Below, in pieces: positions 23,666 to 34,500 of a stretch of 64,000 nt of DNA (position 1 is the stretch's first letter; each line of letters opens with the position of its first letter). The notes under the pieces are model-generated. The model was not told the origin of the DNA. It did no database searches and was given only the letters and a program-made list of their open reading frames with translations. Both the position numbers and the translations under genes were made by a program. This DNA comes from Natronospira sp. (lineage in GTDB: Bacteria > Pseudomonadota > Gammaproteobacteria > Natronospirales > Natronospiraceae): contig PWMQ01000045.1 in NCBI GenBank assembly GCA_003558125.1, positions 1 to 64,000 on the forward strand, in the 5' to 3' direction.

Positions 23666-24322
23666 ATGACACCCGACGAACAAGCGATTATCTATTGCAT
23701 TCAGAACCAGGACAGCAGTGAGCTGGCCAGCTTACTGGCGGCCAACCCGGGCCTGGCCGATACCCGCACGGATGCGGGCGTCAGTGCCCTGATGCTTGCC
23801 CTCTATACCGGCCAACGACACCTGGCCCGCAGTATTGCTGCTCACCGGATGGGGCTGGATATTTTTGAAGCATCCGCCCTGGGTGTCCGAGCAGTCATTG
23901 AGCGCAGTCTGGAAATGGATCCCGATGCGGTGATGCACATCAGCGCCGACGGTATGAGCCCCTTGCATTTCGCCGCCCGTTTCAATCAGCCGGATATCTG
24001 CGGCCTGCTACTTGACCGAGGCGCCAACCCGGACTTTGTGAGTGAAAACCCCCTCGCCTTTACGCCCCTTCACGCGGCCGTGGCAGGGGCCAGCCTGGAG
24101 AGTACGGAACTGATCCTGGATGCCGGCGCCAGCGTGGACCGCCGTCAGGGAGATGGCCTGACAGCATTGATGGCGGCCGCCGGAACCGGGCAAATTGAGA
24201 TGGTTGCCTTGTTGCTTGATCACGGCGCCGATTCCGACGCCAGGAGCGAACAAGGCCTGCGGGCCGCGGAACTTGCCATCGATCAGGGGTTCGACGAAGT
24301 CGCGGACATCCTCGGAGCGTGA
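23666..24322 (+). CDS. Ankyrin-repeat protein
   Basis: A 218-residue protein without signal peptide, built of about five ankyrin repeats. Recognisable units begin DAGVSALMLALYTGQRHLAR, DGMSPLHFAARFNQPDICGL, FTPLHAAVAGASLESTELIL and DGLTALMAAAGTGQIEMVAL. It presumably binds a protein partner in the cytoplasm; no enzymatic domain is attached. It is transcribed divergently from the sensor kinase, with 151 bp between. GGGAGCC forms a ribosome site before the ATG. The partner and role are unknown. Confidence 0.9.
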   Translation: MTPDEQAIIYCIQNQDSSELASLLAANPGLADTRTDAGVSALMLALYTGQRHLARSIAAHRMGLDIFEASALGVRAVIERSLEMDPDAVMHISADGMSPLHFAARFNQPDICGLLLDRGANPDFVSENPLAFTPLHAAVAGASLESTELILDAGASVDRRQGDGLTALMAAAGTGQIEMVALLLDHGADSDARSEQGLRAAELAIDQGFDEVADILGA

Positions 24323-24505
24323 TACAGGTGGACATGTCACAGCGTGCCACACCCTTGAGTGGCCCACAGAGTCCGGCTGCCTGCCGCATGCAAAACACTA
24401 ACCAACTGAATTTCCTGGATTTCCCCCCAAGTCTCGTCTTGCCGGCAATATCTGGCATGGCATCTGCAAAGAAAAAGGCAGATACCAAAGCGACAGGAGG
24501 AAACC

Positions 24506-24937
24506 ATGTCACAACCACGTTATACCCTTCTCGCCACGCTGATCCTTGGTCTGGCAACCAGTCCTTATGCTTTGGCCCAGGATGCGGGGCAAGCCGGACA
24601 ACAGGCACCTGATATCACACCCGAGGAAGAAGGCGCGGGTGATTTGCCGGAAGTGGACATTGATGTGGATGATGGCGAACTGGAGCGCTTTGTCGAAGCC
24701 TATGAAGCCATCGCAGCAATTCGCCGCGACACCGCTGAGCGCGTTCAACAGGCCGACGACAGCGATGAAGCCACGCGCCTCCACAAGGAGGGGCATGACA
24801 AGAAGCTATCTGCCATTGAGGAAGCCGGACTCGTACTGGAAGATTACAATGAAATTCTCGGCGCCAAGCGAGCTGACCCGGAAACCCGGGACCGTTTCAT
24901 GAGCATGCTTGCGGAGTACCGCAGTGATGCCCACTAA
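24506..24937 (+). CDS. Secreted DUF4168 protein
   Basis: A 143-residue exported protein with a signal peptide at residues 1-24 (cleavage after SPYALA). An acidic linker (EEEGAGDLPEVDIDVDDGEL) is followed by the helical DUF4168 domain (LERFVEAYEAIAAIRRDTAE, then AGLVLEDYNEILGAKRADPE). The function of DUF4168 is unknown. AGGAGG precedes the start and a strong intrinsic terminator follows 34 bp after the stop, so it is a single-gene unit, probably well expressed. Confidence 0.85.
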   Translation: MSQPRYTLLATLILGLATSPYALAQDAGQAGQQAPDITPEEEGAGDLPEVDIDVDDGELERFVEAYEAIAAIRRDTAERVQQADDSDEATRLHKEGHDKKLSAIEEAGLVLEDYNEILGAKRADPETRDRFMSMLAEYRSDAH

Positions 24938-24970
24938 CGATTGCTGAAACAGGGTATGGTCCACCCTGAG

Positions 24971-24996
24971 AGGCCCGCTACGGCGGGCCTTTTTTG
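24971..24996 (+). terminator. Intrinsic terminator of the DUF4168 gene
   Basis: AGGCCCGC-TACG-GCGGGCCT followed by a run of six or more T. It also separates this gene from the convergent GGDEF/EAL gene. Confidence 0.92.
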
Positions 24997-24997
24997 A

Positions 24998-27900
24998 TCA
25001 TGAGGCAACGTCCAGACGAGAGCGGTGTTTCAGCATCTCAGCCATCTCATCAGCGGGAACCGGACGACTGAACAGAAATCCCTGCATTTCCTGACATCCT
25101 CTCTGACGCAGGAACTGAAGCTGCTCACGCGTTTCCACACCCTCGGCCACGATCCTTAGATTGAGGTTATGCCCCATGTCAATTACCGCTGCGGTAATCG
25201 CCATGTCATCGGGGTCATCTGGGATATCGGAGACAAAGGATTTGTCGATCTTCAGCTTGTCGATGGGAAAGCGCTTCAGATAACTGAGACTGGAATAACC
25301 GGTTCCGAAATCATCGATACACAACCCGACTCCGAGGCGGCTTAACTGACTCAGCATGCGGACACTTTCTTCCACCTCTTCCATGACAGTACCTTCTGTC
25401 AGCTCCAGCACCAGATACTCCGGCGAGACCCCGGAGCCGGCCAGTGCTTGTTGAATATGATTCCTAATATCCCTCCGGCGAAACTGCATGGGCGAAAGGT
25501 TCACTGAGACCGGAATAAGTGGGAGACCCTCTTCCTGCCACTCCTGGATCTGCTGACAGGCTCTTGTCAAGACCCAGTCGCCGATCTCAATGATCATGCC
25601 AGTCTGCTCGGCAACGGGAATGAACACATTGGGTGAGATCAGCCTACCCTCATGACGCCAGCGCACCAAAGCCTCTACCCCAATGATCTCTCCAGTTTCC
25701 AGACTCAATTGAGGCTGGTAGTAGAGCACGAACTCCTGCCGCTGAATCGCTCGCCGCAGCTGATTCTCCAGAGATAACCTTTCCCAGGCTTGCACGCTAA
25801 GATCATGGGTAAAGAACTGAAAATTGAAACGCCCCCGCTCCTTCGCCTGATACATGGCGGCATCCGCGTTCCGAATCAGCTCGTCAATTTCTTCGGCATC
25901 ATCCGGATAAATACTGATTCCGATACTGGGCGTCACATGCAACTCATGATTCCCAATCCGGTATGGCTCTCCCAGAGCGGAAAGCAGCTTGGTGGCAACC
26001 TGTGCTGCCTCATTGGCTTCTCCGATCTCTGGCAAGAGAACGATAAACTCGTCCCCTCCCTGCCGACTGACGGTATCTTCGGCGCGTGTTTCAGACTGGA
26101 GCCGTCTTGAAACCTCGGAAAGCAAACGGTCACCCACTGCATGCCCAAGTGAGTCATTTACATTCTTAAAGCGGTCCAAATCAATAAACAGAATACCAGC
26201 CAGGTAGCCATGACGTTTTGCCTTGGCCAGCGCCTGATGCATGCGATCGCGCAACATGGTCCGATTGGGCAAACCGGTCAGCGTATCGTAATGGGCAAGA
26301 TAATTGATCTTCCGTTCTGCTTCCTTTCTTTCGGTGATATCAGAAATCACACCATCGAGATAAATGATCCGTCCGGAATCACCTTTAAGGGCAACCGCAT
26401 TGTTCAACGCCACGAAGCGAGAACCATCGCGACGCATGAAATCAACTTCCTCGTCCCTGTAATGCCCATATTCCTTGAGATGCTCTTGCAGCTCTTCCCG
26501 CCTTTCCCTGGAGCAATAATGGATAGGTGCCGGGACCTGCATCATTTCCTCAGGCGAATCGTAACCAAACATTTCCGCCAAGGCGCTATTGACGTATTCC
26601 AACTCGCCTTCCGGTGTACTTCTATATATTCCCTCTGAAATATTGTCGGTTATGGAAACAAGGAGCCGGCGGTTATGGTCAAGCGCTTCCTCTGTCTCCT
26701 GTCGCTCAAAGGCATTGCCAAGACTGGCCGCGGCAGCCATAAGCGCTGACACCTGGCTCTCCGGCCAACTTCGCTCTTGATGACAGTCATCGAAGCCAAT
26801 ATGCCCCATGAAACCATCCCGAAGCATAATGGGCACCAGCAATAACGATTTGATATCCTGAGACTCTAGAATCTCCCTGGCAGACTCTCCAAGATTCCGA
26901 GGCATTGCACGGACCGGACGTCCCTGATTCAGACTGTCATACCACTCCTCGGGCAACAGGGAATAAAGGAGGTTTTGCATATCCGGATTGTCAATCTCCG
27001 GCGTGACCCCTCCTGCAACCCACTCATATCGCATGGAGTGCGCGGGCAGCCCCGTTTGCGGATGCGGATGATTGACGAATATATATGCCCGATCGACGCC
27101 AGCAGCCCGTCCCAGCAGTGATAACATCTCCTCCACGGCCGCATCGAACTGGCGCGGCGCAATCAAATGGGACAGGCTCTCCGCAATGGCTCCCAACAGG
27201 CGATCCCGCTGACCCAGCTCAACCTCCCAAGCCTTGCGGTCACTGACATCCTGAATAAACGCCAGGAAATACTGCGGCTCCCCCTCGTCGTTTCTTACCA
27301 GAGAAACATTGAATTCGGACCAAATGGTCTCCCCAGTCCTGCTCTGCAGCCGAGCCTCCAGCCACGCAGACTGCACCGTCCCGGCGATCAGAGACTGCAA
27401 TTCATTTTCCAGGTTCCACTGATCATCAGGGTGAACAAACTCCAATACCGGCCGTCCGACCATTTCCTTTTCATCCACCCCCAACAGACTTCCCAGTCTG
27501 GGCGTAGCGCGAGACCAGCGTCCATCTATATCCACATGGGTAACCATGATCAGGGAAAGCTCTTCGGTTCGCTTGCGCTGCGCCTCACTCTCTCCCCAGG
27601 CCCGAGTCATCTGTTCGGCCAGTTCCTCGGCCCTGTAGCGGGTCTGATAACCATTGCGAACCAGGAAAACGAGCAAAACACTGACCAGCCAGCTGGCGAC
27701 CAGTACGGCATAGGGGAAAGGTCCTGGGTGAAACGACCGGCTGAGCTGCAACTCCCATTGCCGATTTCCAGCCTCCAGGGTACCAATGACGCTCACCCCT
27801 CCTTCCAAGTTCTGATCGGCCCGGTTATCGAAAATGGGTGTTGGTCCGTCATCTACACCACGATCGTTTACCGTCAAATGGTAGGAGTCCAGCCTCTCTT

Positions 27901-28642
27901 CGAGACCGGCGAAAAGGCTCTCAGTGCTTAGCGTTATCGCAAGCCATCCAAACAGGGCCTGATCAGGCCCCCGGCCTTCCATGAATAAAGGGGAAACGAA
28001 TATCATACCCGGAATAAGACGCTCTTCAGGAAATTCCGTTTCGTTGCCGGCCGGAGAAAACTGCAGGGGCGCGGATAGCACGGGTTCTTCAAGGCTTGCC
28101 GCCTGGAGTAGAGCATCCCGGGGCGTACCCGCCTGGCATGCATCGTAGCCTGGCTGCCCGCCGCCTGGTGCCGACGAATAGGTGATCACACAGAGGAAAT
28201 CTCTCCCTGAATCACTGATCACAGCGAAATCAGAGTCCAGCTGCGCTTGAATTTCAGTTTCGAAATCATGAACCTCATCTGGCGACAGATGTCGCAGGAG
28301 GTTGAGGCTATCGACCTGGGGATAGTTGAATTCAAGATTGAGACGCCTAACAAACTGCTCCCAGGCGTTGGCATCAGGTGGGCCAATATACTCAAGGGAT
28401 GCAGACGACGCCCTCAGAAGGGAGAGATAACGTCCGGTGCGGGCTTCCAGCTCTCGCTGCACAACACCGAGGCGGGTATGCAGCTCACTGGTCTGCTCCA
28501 CTCGCTCGGCCTCAAGGGCGAGACGCCAGGCACCAAAGCCCAGAGCCAATAAAACAAGCAACAAGGTCAACAACAAGGCAGTCTGCACGGGTCTTTCGCC
28601 CATGCCTGATGACCGGCTTCCGCTGTTTTCGACTGGCCGCAT
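24998..28642 (-). CDS. CHASE-PAS-GAF-PAS-GGDEF-EAL cyclic-di-GMP signalling protein
   Basis: A 1214-residue membrane receptor. Order: transmembrane segment (about 20-40); a periplasmic CHASE-like domain (40-300) with QVDSLNLLRHLSPDEVHDFE; transmembrane segment (about 310-330); PAS (about 375-475); GAF (about 490-670); PAS (about 675-790); GGDEF (about 790-950) with an intact GGDEF active site; and EAL (about 960-1200) with EALVRW and DDFGTGYSS. Both cyclase and phosphodiesterase motifs are conserved, so the net activity cannot be stated. The ATG at 28642 is preferred to a GTG at 28699. It is a single gene facing a terminator. Confidence 0.92.
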   Translation of the reverse strand: MRPVENSGSRSSGMGERPVQTALLLTLLLVLLALGFGAWRLALEAERVEQTSELHTRLGVVQRELEARTGRYLSLLRASSASLEYIGPPDANAWEQFVRRLNLEFNYPQVDSLNLLRHLSPDEVHDFETEIQAQLDSDFAVISDSGRDFLCVITYSSAPGGGQPGYDACQAGTPRDALLQAASLEEPVLSAPLQFSPAGNETEFPEERLIPGMIFVSPLFMEGRGPDQALFGWLAITLSTESLFAGLEERLDSYHLTVNDRGVDDGPTPIFDNRADQNLEGGVSVIGTLEAGNRQWELQLSRSFHPGPFPYAVLVASWLVSVLLVFLVRNGYQTRYRAEELAEQMTRAWGESEAQRKRTEELSLIMVTHVDIDGRWSRATPRLGSLLGVDEKEMVGRPVLEFVHPDDQWNLENELQSLIAGTVQSAWLEARLQSRTGETIWSEFNVSLVRNDEGEPQYFLAFIQDVSDRKAWEVELGQRDRLLGAIAESLSHLIAPRQFDAAVEEMLSLLGRAAGVDRAYIFVNHPHPQTGLPAHSMRYEWVAGGVTPEIDNPDMQNLLYSLLPEEWYDSLNQGRPVRAMPRNLGESAREILESQDIKSLLLVPIMLRDGFMGHIGFDDCHQERSWPESQVSALMAAAASLGNAFERQETEEALDHNRRLLVSITDNISEGIYRSTPEGELEYVNSALAEMFGYDSPEEMMQVPAPIHYCSRERREELQEHLKEYGHYRDEEVDFMRRDGSRFVALNNAVALKGDSGRIIYLDGVISDITERKEAERKINYLAHYDTLTGLPNRTMLRDRMHQALAKAKRHGYLAGILFIDLDRFKNVNDSLGHAVGDRLLSEVSRRLQSETRAEDTVSRQGGDEFIVLLPEIGEANEAAQVATKLLSALGEPYRIGNHELHVTPSIGISIYPDDAEEIDELIRNADAAMYQAKERGRFNFQFFTHDLSVQAWERLSLENQLRRAIQRQEFVLYYQPQLSLETGEIIGVEALVRWRHEGRLISPNVFIPVAEQTGMIIEIGDWVLTRACQQIQEWQEEGLPLIPVSVNLSPMQFRRRDIRNHIQQALAGSGVSPEYLVLELTEGTVMEEVEESVRMLSQLSRLGVGLCIDDFGTGYSSLSYLKRFPIDKLKIDKSFVSDIPDDPDDMAITAAVIDMGHNLNLRIVAEGVETREQLQFLRQRGCQEMQGFLFSRPVPADEMAEMLKHRSRLDVAS

Positions 28643-28800
28643 CTGGATGCCCCTGGTGAGTTGGCGCCCTCCTGGCCGTAAGACCTCACCGCATGACACT
28701 CACTCCGGGCTTCCCAGCCTCGGCCCCTTTTTCCCCAAGTCTAATCCATTCTCCTCTTCCTGCACCAATCCATCCCCCAATCTCGGCTTCCCCAGTAATT

Positions 28801-30012
28801 TCAAGGCCTCGGAAGCCGCCCGCCACCGCAGTCTTCACCTTCAAGGAAAGCCAACACCGCTTCGGTCATGGCCAGAGTCCGGGTGCCAATATCCACTGTG
28901 AGGAAATAATGGTCAGCACCACTCTCTACCAGACTAATCTGCCCCGCAACCTTGGTGTACATCAGTGGCGCCAAGCCGTCATTGGGTCCGTACCGAGCAA
29001 GAAAACGGTGACGTCCCCTGGCACCTTCGCTGACCTGCGTAGTCATGGGTACGGCCACATAATTGATCACAGGGAGGTTTTCTGGGAGTCGAGCCTTTTC
29101 CAGACGCTCTCTACTTCGGTCAGTTCGCAGGGAATGGAGGCTATTCCAGTTCCAACCATAGCGAAGAAAGACGAGACGAGCCATCAGGTTCCTGGGAAAT
29201 CGGGTCCATTGATCCGCCAGTGGCGTCCCGCCCAGGACCCCGCCGGCATTGACCCAGGCGACTACCGCTTCGCCCTCTTCCGGCGTCAATAATGTCCCCA
29301 GGGCCCAGTGGACCTCCGCAGCCGATTTACTGGCGCTCACAACGATCAGGTTCAAATCCGTGCCCTGATAGTCGCGTATGGCATCGGCCAGCATCTCCGC
29401 ATTGGATTCCACGCTGCCATCCTGCGGCGTGGGCACGAAATGGTACTCCAGGGGTGTGTGATCCAGGCTGGCACGGGTACGGGCGAAATCCGCTTCGGTC
29501 TGGGCATTATCCTCATACAGCCAGCCAGGGGCGAACAGGATCTTGTAGTTATCGGCGGCGTTGAATATCAGCAGATCCCGCAAGTCATCGGCGGAACGTA
29601 AACCCTGGCTGGCTTCAGTAACACAGGCCTGCCAGTGGCGATTACCTTCACCAGCGCGTATGTGGCGGGCAAACATCAGGGCTGCCAGATCGACAGAGTC
29701 CGTTGCCCGGGTCACCTCGCCAAGGAGCGCCTGGGACAAGCCCTCATCGGACAGTCGAGACTCAAACTCTGCGATTTTTTCGTACCAGCCGTCGGGGTGT
29801 ACATCCGGATAATCTTCCAGATAATAGCGGGCAATGGGTGAATCCAGTTTCGCAGTGAAGGTCTCCTCGGCCAGTAATCCACTGGCCGGATAAGCTTGAT
29901 CCAGCCGGCCCTGGCTGCAAGCAGCCAGGGCAAACAGGCATGGAAAGAGGAGAAAGGAGTTGCGTACAGCTATAAGAAAATCAGCATTCCGGGACGTTGA
30001 CGGCCAGACCAC
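28801..30012 (-). CDS. Predicted lipoprotein, alpha/beta-hydrolase-like
   Basis: A 403-residue protein with an N-terminal signal peptide and lipobox LAAC (C32). The segment [14 protein letters not shown], the strand [20 protein letters not shown] (S228 at a nucleophile-elbow position, but S-x-S-x-S rather than G-x-S-x-G), D345 in GPNDGLAPL and H368 in SGADHYF together suggest a serine-hydrolase fold. Cys130 and a C-terminal cysteine may pair. The only in-frame start with a ribosome site (AGGAG) is a GTG at 30012, inside the 3' end of the serine deaminase gene, giving a 32-bp overlap and coupling. Substrate unknown; possibly an outer-membrane esterase. Confidence 0.65.
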   Translation of the reverse strand: MVWPSTSRNADFLIAVRNSFLLFPCLFALAACSQGRLDQAYPASGLLAEETFTAKLDSPIARYYLEDYPDVHPDGWYEKIAEFESRLSDEGLSQALLGEVTRATDSVDLAALMFARHIRAGEGNRHWQACVTEASQGLRSADDLRDLLIFNAADNYKILFAPGWLYEDNAQTEADFARTRASLDHTPLEYHFVPTPQDGSVESNAEMLADAIRDYQGTDLNLIVVSASKSAAEVHWALGTLLTPEEGEAVVAWVNAGGVLGGTPLADQWTRFPRNLMARLVFLRYGWNWNSLHSLRTDRSRERLEKARLPENLPVINYVAVPMTTQVSEGARGRHRFLARYGPNDGLAPLMYTKVAGQISLVESGADHYFLTVDIGTRTLAMTEAVLAFLEGEDCGGGRLPRP

Positions 30013-31351
30013 CCTGGGAAGTCTCCTTGTAAATGCTCTTCATGTCGTTGCCCGTCTGGCGCATGGTCCGAATGACCTGATCCAGGGACACTTTGTGCTG
30101 ACCATCCCCGCGCATGGCCATGCGTGAGGCGTTGATGGCCTTGAGCGATCCCATGGCATTGCGTTCAATACAGGGGATCTGCACCAGGCCACCCACTGGA
30201 TCACAGGTAAGACCCAGATTGTGTTCCATGCCAATTTCAGCGGCATTTTCCACTTGCGACAGGCTGCCACCAATTGCCTCCGTGAGCCCGGCCGCAGCCA
30301 TGGAGCATGCCACCCCGACCTCACCCTGACAGCCCATCTCGGCACCGGAGATACCGGCATTTTTCTTATACAGAATCCCAATCGCCCCGGCAGTAAGCAG
30401 GAAGCGGATAACCCCTTCATCCGAGGCGTCGTCTACAAATCGATTGTAGTAGTGCAGTACCGCCGGAATGATTCCCGCCGCACCATTGGTAGGAGCGGTT
30501 ACCACTTGACCACCAGCGGCATTTTCCTCATTCACTGCCAGGGCAAAGACATTGACCCAGTCCAGCAGGTCCAGATGTTCGTCGGCATTCTGTTCCTGTA
30601 GCTCTCGATACAAACGAGGCGCCCGCCGTCGAACTTCCAATCCGCCCGGCAGATTCCCCTCGACGCGGAACCCCCGTTGAGTACACTCTTGCATGACCTG
30701 CCAGATCGCCAGCAACTCTTGGCGAACCGTGTCTTCATCCCGCCAGATCTTCTCGTTCTCCAGCATCAGGGCCCAGATGGACATATTGTTGTCACGGCAT
30801 TGGGCAAGCAGTTCTTCAGCCGTGTTGAAGGGATGGGGAATCGGTGCTTGATCGTCACTGGCTCCATCGCCCTCTTCTTCGTGTTCACGGACAACAAAGC
30901 CACCACCAATGGAATAGAAGATCTCCTCGTGAACGACGCCTCCATCGGCATCAAACGCCACCAGCCCCATCCCATTGGAATGCCGGGGCAGACGTTCGCC
31001 CTTGTGAAACTCAATCTTCTCCGCTGGATCGAAAGCGATCTCATGCTGTCCCAATAGTTTGATACGTTTGGCCTGCCGAACCGCTGCCAACATGTCATCG
31101 ATGGCGTCGGGATTGACATCCCGGGGCGTCTCGCCAAGCAGCCCCAGAATCACGGCCTTGTCCGTGCCGTGCCCCACACCGGTCAGCGCCAGTGAACCAT
31201 AGAGCTTGACGACCACCTGGGCGGTACGTTCCAGCCCGCCCTTCTCCACCAGGTCTTCACAGAAGGCCAACGCCGCCCGCATGGGCCCCACGGTATGGGA
31301 ACTGGACGGCCCGATGCCAATCTTGAACATGTCGAATACGCTGACTGCCAC
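29981..31351 (-). CDS. sdaA: L-serine ammonia-lyase, iron-sulfur type, single chain
   Basis: A 456-residue enzyme that deaminates L-serine to pyruvate and ammonia. The N-terminal domain starts [20 protein letters not shown], the regulatory/substrate loop shared by SdaA/SdaB. The catalytic domain contains [17 protein letters not shown] and the cysteines [18 protein letters not shown] and IPCIERN expected to hold the [4Fe-4S] cluster. The start is a GTG at 31351 (GGAG upstream). The lipoprotein hydrolase gene overlaps its end. It sits upstream of putA's position in the same direction, separated by an inverted-repeat element. Confidence 0.95.
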   Translation of the reverse strand: MAVSVFDMFKIGIGPSSSHTVGPMRAALAFCEDLVEKGGLERTAQVVVKLYGSLALTGVGHGTDKAVILGLLGETPRDVNPDAIDDMLAAVRQAKRIKLLGQHEIAFDPAEKIEFHKGERLPRHSNGMGLVAFDADGGVVHEEIFYSIGGGFVVREHEEEGDGASDDQAPIPHPFNTAEELLAQCRDNNMSIWALMLENEKIWRDEDTVRQELLAIWQVMQECTQRGFRVEGNLPGGLEVRRRAPRLYRELQEQNADEHLDLLDWVNVFALAVNEENAAGGQVVTAPTNGAAGIIPAVLHYYNRFVDDASDEGVIRFLLTAGAIGILYKKNAGISGAEMGCQGEVGVACSMAAAGLTEAIGGSLSQVENAAEIGMEHNLGLTCDPVGGLVQIPCIERNAMGSLKAINASRMAMRGDGQHKVSLDQVIRTMRQTGNDMKSIYKETSQGGLAVNVPEC

Positions 31352-31373
31352 AATAAGAACTCCGTTCTTTTGG

Positions 31374-31551
31374 AGATGAAAGTGAACAGTTCCCAGTGAA
31401 CAGCGGGCCGTACCTACTCAACCGCTGTCCATTTCCTGAAAGGCCATTGCCGACTGGAGCCTTGAGTGCACTGGTATCTTGCCAAAGCGGCACTCTATCT
31501 CCGAGGGCACGGCCCACTGTTCACTTTCATCTGTTCACTGTTCACTTTATC
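31374..31551. repeat. Inverted-repeat element with GTTCACT heptamers between putA and sdaA
   Basis: Imperfect inverted ends of about 19 bp: the complement of 31394-31412 reads GTACGGCCCGCTGTTCACT-like, matching GCACGGCCCACTGTTCACT at 31507-31525. Each end carries 7-bp steps: AGATGAA, AGTGAAC, AGTTCCC, AGTGAAC on the left, and GCCCACT, GTTCACT, TTCATCT, GTTCACT, GTTCACT on the right. It fills the whole 200-bp gap. Confidence 0.65.
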
Positions 31552-34500
31552 TTAATCATCCGACAACGCCAGCAGGCTGGCATTACCACCGACGGCGGCG
31601 GTGTTGACTGTCAGAGTACGCTCGTTGGCAAAACGTAGCATGTAGTGGGGGCCGCCGGCCTTGGGGCCAGTGCCGGAAAGGCCCTGCCCGCCGAAGGGTT
31701 GCACGCCCACCACTGCGCCCACCATATTGCGATTCACATAGGCATTACCTACCTTGATGCGACGCTGGATGTAATCCGCCTCGCTGTCAATCCGGGTGTG
31801 GATGCCCAGGGTAAGCCCGTAGCCGGTCTTGTTGACCGCGTCGATGACCCGATCCAGATCCTTGGCCTTGTAACGCACCACATGCAGGACCGGGCCAAAT
31901 TGCTCTCGCTCCAGCATGGCAATGTCGTCAATCTCCACCGCCACAGGTGCCAGGAAGGTGCCATTGGCGCAGTTCGGGCCCAGAGGCGCTTCCTTGATCA
32001 ACTTGCCCTTGCCCTTGATCCACTCCACGTGCTCACTCAGCCCCTTGTAGGCCTTCTCGTCGATGACCGGACCAATATCGGTGCTCAGCAGACCAGGATC
32101 ACCCACCGTCAAGGTGTCCATGTAGCCGCTGAGGATTTCCAGCACGCGGGGGGCAATCTCCTCCTGGAGACAGAGAATACGCAGCGCGGAACAACGCTGG
32201 CCGGCACTGTGAAAGGCAGACTGTACGACGTCGTCGGCCACCTGTTCCGGCAGCGCCGAACTGTCAACAATCATGGCGTTCTGGCCGCCCGTTTCCGCAA
32301 TCAAGGTGGGAATGATGCCTTCCCGCTCGGCCAGCGTGCGATTGACCAGCTTGGCGGTCTCGGTGGAGCCGGTAAAGGCCACACCGGCGATACGCTCATC
32401 CGGGGTGACAATCTTGCCGATCGTGCTGCCACGACAGGGCAGGAAATGCAGCACATCGCCGGGCACGCCGGCCTTGTGCAGCAGTTTGACCGCCAGGGAG
32501 CCAATCAGGGAAGTCTGTTCGGCCGGCTTGGCCAACACGGCATTGCCGGCGGCCAGGGCGGCGGTGACCTGACCGGTAAAGATCGCCAGAGGGAAATTCC
32601 AGGGGCTGATGCAGACAAACACACCCTTGCCGGTCAATCGCAGGGTATTCTTTTCGCCCGTGGGCCCCGGCAGCGGTATTTCCGCGCCAAACTTTTCTTC
32701 ACACTGGTTGGCGTAGTAGCGCAGGAAGTCCACCGCCTCGCGAACCTCGGCAACGCCGTCAGGAATGGTTTTGCCGGCTTCGCGAGTACACAGGGCCATG
32801 AGTTCCCCCATGTGCGCCTCGTAGAGATCCGCCGCCTTGCGCAGAATGGCTGCCCGCTCGGCGGCCGGAGTGGCATCCCAGCTCGGCTGAGACTTGTGGG
32901 CAATGTCGATGGCTTCACGAACCGCCGACTCCTCCGGCTCGTAATAGACACCCAGGGAACGGCGGTTATCGCTTGGGTCCACCGCCCGCACTTCCTTGCC
33001 ACCACCGTGGATCTTGCCACCAATAATCGTCCTGGCCTCCCATTGCTGCTGCATGGCCTTTTCCATGGCTTCAGCCAGCGGCGCCAACTCGTCCGGATCC
33101 GTGAGGTTCACGCCAAGGGAATTCTCCCGCTCCTGGCCGAAGCTGCGGTACAAGTCCTTGGGCAGGGGAATTTTCGGATGGGGAATCTGCTTAAGTTTTT
33201 CCACTTCGGCCACCGGGTCCCTGGTGATCTGACTCACCGGCACCTTGGGATCCATGATGTGGTTCACAAAGGAGGTATTGGCGCCATTCTCCAGCAGACG
33301 ACGGACCAGATAAGGCAGCAGCTCCTTGTGCCGACCCACGGGGGCATAAACCCGGCAGGAGATTTCCGGCCTCTCCCGCATCACTTCGCCATAGAGTTCC
33401 TCCCCCATACCATGCAGGCGCTGGAACTCGTAATCGCTGCGACCACCGGCCATCTCCAGAATGCTGGCCAGGGTATGGGCATTGTGGGTCGCGAACTGGG
33501 AATAGATCTGGTCGCACTCTTCCAGCAACTTGCGAGCGCAGGCAAGATAGGAAACGTCGGTATTCACCTTGCGGGTGAAAACCGGATAGGCGTGTTCGCC
33601 TTCCACCTGAGCCCACTTGATCTCATTATCCCAGTAGGCCCCCTTGACCAGCCGCACCGGCATCTTGCGACCGACATCGCTGGTGAGCGCATTCAGCCAG
33701 TCAATCAGCCGGATGCAGCGCTTCTGATAGGCCTGGATGGCCAGCCCGAAGCCTTCCCAGCCTTCCAGGGAGGGGGAGCGATAGACCGCTTCGATCACTT
33801 CCAGTGAGATATCCAGGCGATCGGCCTCCTCGGCATCCACTGTCAGCTGTATACCAGCGTCCCGGGCGCGCTCGGCCAGGCGCAGCAGCCGCGGCACCAG
33901 TTCATCCAGCACGGCTTCACGGTTGGCGTATTCATAGCGGGGATGCAGGGCAGACAGCTTCACCGAGATACTGTGGGCCTGCCAGATGGACTCATCCTTG
34001 CCCACGGCCTCGCCGGTCTTGTCGATCGCCTCGGCATAGGCCTCGAAATAGCGATCCGCATCGGTCCAGGTCAAGGCCGCTTCGCCCAGCATGTCAAAGC
34101 TATGGCGATAATACCGGTGCTCCTTGCTGCGCGCGCGCTTGAGGGCCTCTTCAATAGTCCGCCCCATGACGAACTCGAAGCCCAGAATACGCATGGCCTG
34201 GCGCATGGCGCCCCGTATCATGGGCTCACCCAGGCGCGCCGTCAGCCGACTCATGAAACCGGAGACATCCTTGCGCGTGCGCTTGTCGACCTTGACGACC
34301 CCGCCGGTCAGCATCAGGCCCCAGGTGGACGCGTTGACAAACAGGGAGTCGCTCTCACCCATATGAGAGCGCCAATCACCGGAGGCGATCTTGTCCTGAA
34401 TGAGCTTGTCGGCGGTAATGGCGTCGGGCACCCGAATCAGGGCCTCGCACAGGCACATCAACACCACACCTTCCTGGGAAGACAGGTCATACTGCTGCAT

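Noticed and set aside
31645-33807. 720-codon plus-strand open frame antisense to putA
   Set aside because: No ribosome site or family resemblance; it is a composition shadow of the PutA coding strand.
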